Positions 14,583 through 24,694 of a stretch of DNA of 64,000 nt are shown here, in pieces. Source of the stretch: Fennellomyces sp. T-0311 (taxonomy: Eukaryota > Mucoromycota > Mucoromycetes > Mucorales > Lichtheimiaceae); assembly GCA_025266875.1 (NCBI GenBank), contig JALLLT010000002.1:1302001-1366000 (forward strand), read 5' to 3'. The position numbers were made by a program, and so were the translations under genes. Below the pieces are notes generated by a model. It searched no databases, was not told where the DNA came from, and was given only the letters and a program-made list of their open reading frames with translations. The stretch's first letter is position 1; the number at the start of each line of letters is the position of its first letter.

Positions 14583-15571
14583 TCATGAGCTTGAGTCTTC
14601 GTCAGAATCGTCGTCAGCGTACGATGCCAGCATCGACAATCCCGAGCTGGCCGCTGGCTTGGCTGGCGAGGGGGTATTCTTTGGTCTTTCTTCCGTCTTC
14701 CGCTTGATCGCAATGCCAAAGCTCTGTTGCTCCGCTTTCCGCTTTGCTGCGCCATTCTGGACCGTTGGTGCTTTGAACGAAGGCGTTGATCGTGTCGCTG
14801 TAACCAATGAGAACACATCGGGCTCCTCTCCGTCGGCCAACTTGCGCACTCTCTCACCATCAGCTGATTGAAATGCTTCTGTAGCGTGCCGCTCGTCTTC
14901 TTGCTGCTCCTGCTGCAGTCGTTCTCGCACAGCCTCTTTGTCAACATTTGAAAACCGCTCCAGCACTTCCTCCATGTTGACTCGTTCACTCCGTGCGTTT
15001 CGCAGACGAATCTCATCCAAGGCGTCCAGTATTTCCATCTCCCGTTTCGAATCCAAAGTTCGGTTCTCCAGTGCTTTCATTGGATCGTCCACGTCTTCCT
15101 CTTCCTCCTCGGCCTTATCGTCCTCTTCACCTCGCCATGGCTCAAAGTTACGGCTGGCTCCGTGCTCTGCCACGTAGTCCGTATTCTTTGGATCAGTCTT
15201 GAATGTGATTTCTGCCGAACAACGTGGGCATCTAATGCCAATCGTTAAATCGAGGACCTACCCAAGCGCAATGCAACTTACCTAATGTAGAATCGAAAGA
15301 TCTTGATGGACAAGTAAACTTCGCCTTCCACTGTCTCCTTTCGTGCGTTGAACTTTTTTCCTTTGTATATATATTCGCCGCAGCTTTCGCATCGCATGGA
15401 AAACGGGGCCATCAAACGGACCTTGTGCTGAAGATCTTTGGGCCGCTTTCTATTGTCAAGTAGTCAGTTGCTGCTTCAGCTGTCACGTTAGACTATAACG
15501 TACTGCCGCGGGATCTGCGAAGGATCAAAATTTGGAGGGAAGTATTTGTTGAGAACCTTACGTTCAGACAT
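14583..15571 (-). CDS. YJU2: Yju2/CCDC94-family spliceosome factor
   Basis: Step-one pre-mRNA splicing factor (CWC16 family) that joins the Prp19-associated spliceosome. The start ATG at 15571 opens [20 protein letters not shown], the invariant family N-terminus. Two short introns follow. The zinc-binding module has [20 protein letters not shown] and, after the second intron, [19 protein letters not shown], giving two CxxC pairs. [12 protein letters not shown] and the acidic [20 protein letters not shown] region also match the family. The C-terminal third is charged and low in complexity, ending [10 protein letters not shown]. The ATG lies 165 bp from the ClpX stop on the same strand. Confidence 0.95.
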
Positions 15572-15735
15572 TCTGACAGTTGGAGTGGAAGAAAAAAACG
15601 CTTCAAGTGAGTTGCGGAGCAAAGACCACAATAGTTAAAATTACAGATTTCAGCAGCTTTGAAGGTGTACTTGGATTGCGACATTCAAACAAAAACATTG
15701 TATGATACAGTAAGACAAAAAACAATTAATGGAAA

Positions 15736-18288
15736 CTACATCTGAGTCATCTCCCGGCGAAGTGTTTGCTGCTGACCCATCGTCGCCGTCATGCTCTCCT
15801 CTTCCTTGCTATCAACACCATCATCCTCCGCAATGATCTTGGCTGCGACATGCTCTTGATCACAACCAAGATACGCTGGAGGCTTCTCTTTGGACACCAC
15901 CTTGCTATCAATAACCACCTGTCTAATATATGAGTTCGGCGACTCGTACATCGGCTCCAGTAGCAGGTTTTCCTATATCCACCATGTAAGCCAACGTTCG
16001 CTCATTTGAAAACATTCATATTACCATGATTCTCCTCAATCCTCGTGCACCCGTCTTTTTCTCAAGTGCCTCTTCAGCCACGCGTCGTAACCCTCCTTTA
16101 CTAAACTGAAGGTCCACCTGTTGTGCAGCAAGCACATTAGCCCATGCGAAAGAACTAGCTCTTACTGCTATACCTTGTTAAGCTCAAACAGTCCTTGGTA
16201 TTGCTTGAGAAGCGAATTCTTCGGCTCGCTAAGGATTCTCACCAGATCATCCACTGTTAGGCTGTTCAATGATGCAACTACAGGTACTCTGCCAATAAAT
16301 TCAGGTATAAGGCCATACTTGACGAGGTCTGTCATGGTGATTAGTTGTCATAACAAAGCTATGTATCCATGGTGATAGGTACCTGCTGGCTCAACATGCT
16401 CGAGCGGTTTTAGGCTGCTGGACTTGCTATCGGGTTCATCCTCGGATGCTGACCGTAATTTAGCGTCAAACCCAATTGACTGATCAAATAGCGAATAATA
16501 AGATGTCTAGGCAGGTTATATTATGTACTCCCACTTACCCCTTTAGCGATACGATCCATGACTGTCTTGTCCAGACCAATGAAAGCTCCGCTCAGGATGA
16601 ATAGAATATTACTTGTATCCACAGCATACACTTCAGGCTTGTTTTGAGGGTTACTTCCACTGAACGAACCTCCTCCAGTCAGTCCGCTGCCAGCACCGGG
16701 TCCACCGCCTCCGCGCTTGTTTTGCCCTGAACTACTGCTGATTGCAGACTTGTCTGTCACATTCACAACAGTCCCTTCAAGCATGCGCAGCAGGGACTTT
16801 AAGATCAAAGTTAAAACGCCACTCTTTCAAAACCCTTTTAATATATGCAGGCATCGATATTTTACCTGTTGAACTCCTTCACCAGACACGTCGCGCGAAG
16901 ATGAGAACGAATCGGATCGTCTGGATATCTTGTCAATCTCGTCAATGAATACGATACCAGTCTCGGCTTTTTTTATATCATGGTCGCACGCCTAAATGAT
17001 TTTGCAAGAGTTTTTTCAAAAAGCTGTGATTTCACTACTGGCTAGGAAGCTTTACCTGCAGGAGTCGCTGGATCACAAGCTCCACGTCTTCACCGACATA
17101 ACCGGCCTGCGTGAAAGGGGTGGCATCCGACATGGAAAATGGTACTTGCAGAATTTGCGCCAGCGTTTTCGCTAAAAGTGTTTTGCCTAGCGAGTGTCCG
17201 CGTTTAGCATTAAAAAGAGGATGGCAAACAACCAACAGCTGACTTACCCGATCCAGTAGGCCCAATTAGTAGCACGTTGCTCTTTTCAAAAACAGTACTA
17301 TCGTCTATATCATCGATCGAGGCTCCTTCACCTGACGCATGTCTCGGTGCTATCGGCTGGATCATTCCGGAAGCACTGCTCCCTTCATTTGCTAAGCCAG
17401 TTCCTGACCAACTGCGCTGCTGTGATGATCCTATATAACTCAATCAGCGACTACTGTCTATCGTAAAGATTGAATATCTTACCATAAGATGAAACTCTTT
17501 CTACAGGCACTAAGTCACCCGAAGCTTGAGTTGGATTGCTCCCTCCAGGGTTAGAAGGATAATACGAAACTTCTCTATGCGGCCAACTGGCTGCTGATCG
17601 ATTCTCATGCTCCGTGTTGTGATGTGGCGCACTTTCGCTAATATCCAACTGCTCCTCATCATGTTGTCGCTTCGCTTGTCGCTGCAAGTTTGCTCGTACT
17701 CGGTTATAGTGATTGAACACAGCTACTGCCAGAATCTTCTTGGCTTGATCTTGACCAATGATATACTCGTCAAGGTGCCGTACAATCTATCACCGCAACT
17801 ATGAGAACTAACATTCACTCCTTGGTGTTACACCATTCCATTACCGTGCGTGGATCACTCAATCGAGCAAAGTAACTAAGCAACTCTTCTTCCTCCATTG
17901 CACCCTCGCGACCTGCGCTAGTATACTTTGTTCCGCTTCCTCCAGTTGGTGGAGGGTCCTGGTCAGAAGCATGATAAAAGCATCTTTTGACACTTTTCCC
18001 GCTAATATACGAAGGGTAGATAACCGCAGGTATTACACCAACAGGGCGTTTGTCAGTGATCAACGATGATTGAGGTATTGAAGGTGTAGTATGCATTCGT
18101 CGGGCCTGCCAGGTTGTTCGATGGGCGATGCGAGCATAGGGCAGTGCACAAGGCGCTAATGAACGACGGCCCAATTTCAAGTGATGCATTGCAAGCACAC
18201 TAGGAGATCGACAGACTTGTAGAGGATGCTTCATTGACTCACGTAAGGGAAGGGAAGAAACGTTGCGTGTGAAATACAGGTGCATCAT
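15736..18288 (-). CDS. MCX1: Mitochondrial ClpX-type AAA+ unfoldase
   Basis: AAA+ ATPase of the mitochondrial matrix that unfolds substrates, either with a ClpP peptidase or, in fungi lacking ClpP, alone. The reading splices LSDPRT to [20 protein letters not shown], then a Ser/Gly-rich insert. The Walker [20 protein letters not shown] is split by an intron near 17187-17248. [14 protein letters not shown] and the Walker [12 protein letters not shown] follow. A second glycine-rich insert (about 16640-16740) precedes [16 protein letters not shown] and [11 protein letters not shown]. Sensor II is [20 protein letters not shown]. The N-terminus is Arg-rich and lacks the bacterial zinc finger, fitting a mitochondrial presequence. 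The start at 18288 is the most upstream in-frame ATG; starts nearer 18186 are possible. Confidence 0.9.
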
Positions 18289-20634
18289 GCGTATTATCCG
18301 TCCCAGAAGCGGCGCTTGAACTCATTCGGCCACGCCATTCTTTGATAGCGGCAGATACTCCTTCCACGTTCAGGCACTTTTCCTGCTGAGCCAATGAAAA
18401 TATCCGTACTGCTTCTGGTGCTGCCATGACGATCACATTGTGCCATTCGTGTTATAATAAGAGTCAGGGTACTGGCGATAAGATACTCTTTTTCCTGCTG
18501 AAAGTCGCCATCCATGATGACGCATTGTTGTTTTGCTGTGTGAAGCTATGCCATGTGATATACTTGCTTTAGTCATAGTACTTTTAAACCAAAAGCTCTT
18601 ATACAGCATATAAAGGCTTTTCTTTTTTCTCGTTACTTGTGAAAGTGGTGAATTTGTGACAAAGATATTAGTCATTCCTTTCTTAGGAAACATAACAATG
18701 CAGGGCTTCGATGGTTTGTCGAGAATATTCAATAGTACGCGCTTACTATGCAATATGTCTGTGGCAACGAACAAATAGCATTTTGCATTGACATATTATA
18801 TGTTAATTTTACAGCTATCGATACAGTATGCACCTCGTGCTGAGGCGCCGAAGCACCAAGTCCCAATATGTACGAGTTGCTCGAGCTCTCTGTTGCCAAT
18901 GCATGGACCGCTTTTATCCTCGTTGCTCTAGCAATAACTATTATAACATCCTCTTGTCTAATGAAAATATTAAATCACGTTATGTAAGCAGCATTCAGAA
19001 CTAAAGTAAAAGCGACTGAAATTGATAAACGTGTATTCTTTTTTCCAGGAGAATACAGAAGCAACTGCTGATTCTCATATCGGTTCCAATTCCATCCAAG
19101 CAGAGTAGCATAACATGTTACTACACAGCAATTACATAACCAAACCGAATCACATCATAGATTATGTACAACACTTCTCCAAAAGTACTTTTCGCACTTC
19201 CTTCTTCCACTCCTGCAAATGTGAGTTGCAGGAACCAACATATACTTAGGAATTATGCATGTCTCTTATAGATAGTTCATTGGTTTAGTTCTGAACTCGA
19301 AGCTATAATACAACAAAACTTGAGATCTTACGATGCGTCTTGATTGCAGTAAAGCATCAGATAAATTATGTCATACATATGAACGGTTCGCGCTATGGCA
19401 GTGCCACCTTCGCTGTCTACTATCTCGGACTACACTGACCTGCTTTTTTTACGTTCACCGATATGGTTTTTTTTCAAGCATGGATTTTCTCATCCTTTTG
19501 TAATAATTTAACAACACCTTAGAACCGCAAGGGAGAAGCCTAATACCTTTAGGAACAGGTCTATTACCTCTCAAAATAGATCATAACTTTTGAACTTTTG
19601 AACTTTTGAACTATGTGTTAGTAGAGAATGTATATACCCATCTCTCTGATGACTTTTGACTGATTAAATCAAGCTTTTATGCAGCCTACCTTTTCCAAAA
19701 TTCAATTGGACCGATAGAAAATGCGCTTGTTATTACTCAGAGCTTTCATTTGCACTACTTATGCGACCTTCTTTTAGGTAGTCCACCTACGTTTCGATGC
19801 CTCCCCACCCCCAATGCTTTTATATATCACACTGCTAACCCTTCAAATTATAACTCCTGGTCCTTGACAACTAGAATAAAACGCAGCAGGGTAATAATAA
19901 GAGTACATGACATAAGATGTACTCACTGTAAAAAACTGTTCTTGTAAATGGCAGTTTTCACAAGAATTTACAAGATTTTACGAGACTTTGTATAATTTTA
20001 TAGTAAATACTGTCTCATTATGTTACACTAGGATTCTTTACAGTGTACTGCAGCGTTGTACTTACTCCTGATACATTGAAAACATAGAAGCATTAACACA
20101 AACAATATCCTATATGCCCTCTGGTATACAATTCAACGTTACTACCTTATCCGAAACTTTGAACATTGAGTTGCGATTGCTCACCACTTACTACTAACGA
20201 AAATGCAATTGCGGCTTCGTACATGTTTGAGTGATAAAAAAGTTGTCTTTATCAGATGAAGAGCAGTGCTATACCTTATGAGAACTTAATACACAAGCTA
20301 TTTTCAGGCTCGTCCGTAACTATTTAAGCTGTTTAAAGTAATGCTACCGTACATAAGTTTACATACATAGGAGGTATACGTTGCATGTGGCGTACAGCTA
20401 TCTTGCAGATATTCCAAACCGTGATATATAATATTGCTTCTCAAGAAGCGATTTATTTAAAACCATATCAATTACTGTAAGACGACAATCAATCAAAGCA
20501 TATTTGTGTTGTACTTTACCAACTTACAGATTCGCTGTCTTTGGGTTTGAGCCATGAAAAATGTCATCGCAAGTCTCAGACGTCGGTGTGTATTGCGCGG
20601 GTTTCCAATTTAGAGTTTTTGGCGAACGGAATAC
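18289..20634. other. Intergenic; short ORFs upstream of ClpX and a short tandem repeat
   Basis: Two overlapping minus-strand ORFs (18294-18515 with an ATG; 18239-18436 with a GTG first codon) sit directly upstream of ClpX. They could be 5' leader exons or chance; no family is recognised. At about 19584-19611 an octamer AACTTTTG repeats 3.5 times. A possible small membrane peptide gene (18868-19108) is listed separately. Confidence 0.5.
18868..19108 (+). CDS. Possible small single-pass membrane peptide, unrecognised
   Basis: An ATG at 18868 opens MYELLELSVANAWTAFILVA followed by LAITIITSSCLMKILNH, a convincing hydrophobic transmembrane segment. The frame ends at TAA 18985-18987 unless it is spliced. 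GT sites at 18979 and 18985 (GTAAGC) and a strong pyrimidine-tract acceptor near 19048 allow a second exon ending about 19106-19108. The product would be about 55-65 residues. The evidence is hydrophobicity and splice-site plausibility only; it may be the stranded first exon of a lost gene. Confidence 0.25.
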
Positions 20635-21560
20635 GTGCTGGAATATATAAGAAATGCGCTCGCTATCCTTCAAGAACATGCGTTCTTTCTCATTACCATA
20701 TTTTCTATGGCATTTATCATTAGTATCATTATATATATAACCTACATTCTATCGCTACATCCCATTACTACTATTGGAACTAGTGACGGTTACTCTGCCA
20801 CGGTTTACCTTGACCAAGCGGTCATCCACATTAACTCGCTGACAAACGTCTACATGGACTGGTTTGACACAACAGTCGAAGGTCTCATCTCATTATCATT
20901 TGGTGACTGTAGTACTACTTTACACCATCAGATTCTGGGCACGACAGAGGTAAGCAGTCAATTTCCATTGCCTACAAGGTTTATTTGGGCGGTCCTACCT
21001 ACCACGATGAAAAAAGGCTGCATTTTTGCTACGCACGGATCAACTGGTCTATTACTTGCGAAGAGCAAGCCATACCACATTTTGAAGAAATTGAAAAAGC
21101 GTGCCTATCCTGAACTTCTGGATATGCATTTCGACGGCGTCAAGTACTACATGGACTCTTTGGCAAAATCTAAAAAAACTTTCGTCGTGGACCCAAATGC
21201 CAAACAAAAGAGTTAGTTCATATACTAGTAACGCGTTTGTAGACTTACAATTCCTTTTTAGGGTTTTGAGAACGTCGAAATTGTCGAGGCGAGCGATCGG
21301 ATCGGCGGGTAATATTTAGTTACGATAATCTGCATGTTGTATCTCAATCTTCATACGTTCAACAGACGCATACAGACCGCATACTTCCGAAACTCAACAA
21401 CAATTTACCATGAACTAGGTTTTTTCGTAATTGCTGTCAAAGAAAATGTGTATGACTTATGTGCTTTTGTCTAATAGGTGCCCAACTGATGCAACCCCGA
21501 TCGAGCTTTCTGAAGCTGCAGCTGCCATTAAAAAAAAATTGCTCATGAAGGTGCATTTTT
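20635..21560 (+). pseudogene. Flavin amine-oxidase-like relic
   Basis: After an acceptor-like TTTTTAG near 21261 the frame reads GFENVEIVEASDRIGG. Across a short intron-like gap it continues RIQTAYFRNSTTIYHELG. This is the unmistakable second half of the FAD-binding fold of amine/L-amino-acid oxidases (VEA-DRIGGR motif). The preceding glycine motif (GxGxxG) that must stand just before it is absent: the upstream open frame ends PNAKQKS-stop. Upstream, an open frame from about 20635 starts with a hydrophobic segment and contains YPELLDMHFDGVKYYMDSL, perhaps its 5' part. No substrate domain follows; only an unrelated-looking open frame remains at 21650-21828. I read it as a gutted gene. Confidence 0.45.
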
Positions 21561-21828
21561 ACCCGTCATGGGAACACTACACTGCCACTTTATGCCGCCC
21601 ATTTCTTTTTACCCTAAAACACGTTTTTATATTATATTAACACGGCCATTACGTCTACACAGTGGTAAAGCTCTCCTCGATGTACTTGTGAATTTATCTA
21701 GCTGCAATGTCGATTTCGTCATTTCCTGGAATCGTCGAGATGAAGGAGTAACATTCCGCCTTAAGGGCTGTACTTTCAGAGTGTTTGGGATCGTAGGCGA
21801 AATAGATGATCGTGTAAAGTTAATTTAG

Positions 21829-23101
21829 CTCACATGTACATCGTGTATAAATGAAATCGTTAATTCGCGTTCTCTTTTGGAAGCCAAACAATATCAATAT
21901 AATCTAGCACAGTTTATATTGGTTAGTCGTACTCTTGGGCGAAGCATGTAGACTAACGACTATAATTACTACTCATGTATTAGAACTTCTCTAGAGTATT
22001 ACATTGTGAAGGCTTATATAGTCTTCGATGATGATCTGTGTCCTTCTTTAAAGGAAACAAATACTCCACATATGCAACTAGAGATGCATTTCTGAGATGT
22101 ATGCTTACTTGGGCCTTTTGCACTTTTGAAACCATCCCCAATTATTATTTAACGATCAAATTTTGTTATTGATTGTATAGTAGATTACTGTATAAAAAGT
22201 TACAGCATATAATGTCCCGTCTTTAGAGAACACTAATTAGAAACATCATGTTTAACAAACTGTTAGAGGATCAAGCATTCGTTTGGCTTTTCACAATCAT
22301 AGTCGACACAGTGAGGAAAATTCTAGTTGAGCCCAACTAGGTATAGATATATATATCCATGCCTGGTTGGGCTCAATTACGTTTAGAGTAACTGGAGGTC
22401 CGTGTGATAAGTTACATATCATAGCTATATGAAAACGGAGCTGCTTTTCTAAGTTAGATCCTGCCACATGGCATTTGCTTCTTTTATGCGCATGTCATCG
22501 GCAAATACAAATACGGTCCATAATAGTTAGGTATAGCCTGAAGTTACTTACCAGTATACTTTGTGACAGAAAATGCATATTAATTGGCTATAATCGTAAT
22601 AAGAATTCATATCATTGCTATATTCATATAAATATTAGCCTGTCATCATGCTTATCAACTACATATATATGGAATTAGTCTCTTAAATGCTAAAGTTTAT
22701 GGGTTAATATTGAATTGTATATGCAGGCCCATGATTACACTGTTGTCAAAATCTGCACGTCTAAGCCAATCAGAAGCCGCGTTCAGAATCGATCCGAAAA
22801 TAAATCGTGTGGTTACGTGAGAAGTACGGGCAAAGGCAATTTGATATTATTACATTTAATTATAGAGCGTAAGAGTATTATAATGGAGTAAAAATGGGAA
22901 AAAATATAATTTTTTCACTATGCTATGGAAAAAAATTCCAATTTCGCAATTTTGTTCATATCAACTCTCGGTGAACTTTGCGACTTTATGAAAACGAAAT
23001 CTTTAATACGTTTTTCTTCGCATAATTAAGCTGGGTAGCATGAATTAAAACAAAAAAAACTTTATGATATCGAAAACGAGCGATTTTGGATCTATATTAT
23101 A
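21829..23101. other. Intergenic, very AT-rich
   Basis: No ORF of note. It contains the isolated hairpin at 22327-22376 and ends at the left terminus of the tnp2-like transposon. Confidence 0.6.
22327..22376. repeat. 50-bp hairpin
   Basis: The arms TTGAGCCCAACTAGGTAT and ATGCCTGGTTGGGCTCAA pair at 16 of 18 positions; the two differences would be G-U compatible in RNA. The loop is 14 bases of mostly AT. No flanking gene explains it. Confidence 0.85.
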
Positions 23102-23148
23102 CACCACGGCTAACCCATCACCTTAACAGCGATGACAATCCTTAGAAC

Positions 23149-23262
23149 TCCATGAATGCTATATCGATGGAAATTTATGGAACGCCTGACTTCATTTTCT
23201 TTCATGGAAGTACGTAGATTCATGGAGTTTTATAGGGATTAATAGCTTTAGTATTTCATGGT
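23149..23262. repeat. Left subterminal TTCATGG motif cluster
   Basis: Copies of TTCATGG(A/T) occur at 23201, 23219 and 23255, with an inverted copy (TCCATGAA) at 23149. The same motif clusters at the other end of the element. Such subterminal arrays bind accessory proteins in CACTA transposons (known for maize En/Spm). Confidence 0.75.
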
Positions 23263-23765
23263 GCTTCAAAGTTTTATATTGTCTTTCCGATTCACCCCCT
23301 CATACCGCTGCTAATAATATATTGTCCAATTACGCATGATGTATTTATGATTCTCTTCTTTATGCTATTGTTCAGTTGCTATACATCATTGCTTTCGCGA
23401 AGTGAAGTCGTAGGAGTTGGACGGGTGTCTTTGGTTTGCAAGACAGTCTGTAAGTGATGGCGCACTTAGTAAAGTGCTCTTGCTTTCAACGGTATGACTT
23501 ACTGAAGTGTCCTCTGCCTAACTGGAGGTGCTTCGTCCCGAGCGCCGAGGATTCTCAGCTGTATACAGCGATCGGACCTTTGGCATTTGCTTCTGAGCAC
23601 CTCTGTTATTGCTCTTGTACTTTCGTTTTCTAAAGTAAAGAAGTACTTCTCAACATCATATATGAGACATAGGAAGATTAAAGCAAAATACCTTTGGTTT
23701 GTTAGCTCAACGCTATTTCAACAATGTTTTGTTAATTCAGCTTGTTGGTCCCGTAATAACTTTCA

Positions 23766-24600
23766 TCAGTAGCGGACGAACCTATTATCTGAGCCATCAT
23801 CGGCTGGATCTTCGGCAGAAGAAACAGGTTGACCTTGAGTGGGTAAACAAGCTTGGTCTTGAGTAGATGACGACGGGTAACCTTGAGCAGATAAAGCAGG
23901 TTGGGGTTGAGCACGTGAACCAGCTTGGCCTTCAGTAGATGACGATGGATGAGCTTGAGCAAGTGAACGTCGGGCACGCTTTGGTCTACAATAATATAGC
24001 TGTAAGTAAGAGTTCATATAGTATTACCCGTTATACTTGCTTTCCATTGATTCGATAATTTGCCTTGTTGTCCCATGTCATCTCCAAGAGATGGTCTGCT
24101 GCCCAGTTCGCCACACACTCATTGAGAGCGACACTTAGACTGTCATGAACAATTTGCTCAAAGCTCAAGATCTCCGGCTCGCGTAGGCTCCAGGTAATAT
24201 CGTTCCAATGTGCGTTGTTGAAACGTGCAGTCTGTGGGCTTTCGGAAAGGCGACCAACTAGGGAACTTACAGCTCGTTGACGGTACCTGCGCATCGTCTT
24301 CATGACACGCTTGACACGATCGGCATCCAAGTCGCCATTGCGATTCACAACTGCAGCGATGTCACTGTCAAAGATCTTGTATACCTTTCTACCGTTGATC
24401 ACATGGGGCTCAGGCTTTTCAATCGAGCGTACGGGTGGTCGTGCGTCAACGGCTGATTGTCCCTCGGAACTAGGCGGATCCTGGCGTTCAAGGAAATGCT
24501 TAATCTCATTCTGGTCGTTGCTTATTTGTTCGAGTCGATTCGTCAGGTCTTTTAATTGATTTTCTACTCGTTCAATGGGGGTGATCGGAAAAAGTGTCAT
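23766..24600 (-). CDS. Accessory protein of the tnp2-type transposon (divergent gene)
   Basis: The true ATG at 24600 opens 189 residues starting MTLFPITPIERVENQLKDL, with a predicted coiled coil in the first 40 residues (VENQLKDLTNRLEQISNDQN). A basic region follows (KRVMKTMRRYRQRAV), then a helical C-terminal part. Near 24031 a donor (GTATAA) may join a second exon beginning about 23985 that is Ser/Gln/Pro-rich with imperfect internal repeats and ends at 23766. The second exon's frame is uncertain because several frames are open there. It is transcribed divergently from the transposase within the same element, so a DNA-binding or regulatory role like TnpA is possible (inference). No known family is recognised. 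Confidence 0.55.
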
Positions 24601-24694
24601 TTTGTAAAAAGACGCGACGTAACTTTTTTACTGCCCCAAGCGGCCCTTTTATGCAAATTCGCATAAACGACCGCACCATCTATTTCTACAAACC

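Noticed and set aside
14180..15016. 278-codon minus-strand ORF overlapping TFIIA gamma and Yju2
   Set aside because: Runs through two well-supported genes in the wrong frame; low-quality composition.
18239..18515. ClpX N-terminal exon in the two upstream minus-strand ORFs
   Set aside because: No splice choice joined them to the ClpX frame; one begins with GTG.
23732..23977. Alternative repeat-rich frame (HRHLLKAKLVHVL...) in the accessory gene's second exon
   Set aside because: Three frames are open because the DNA is internally repeated; the Ser/Gln/Pro-rich frame fits better, but neither is certain.
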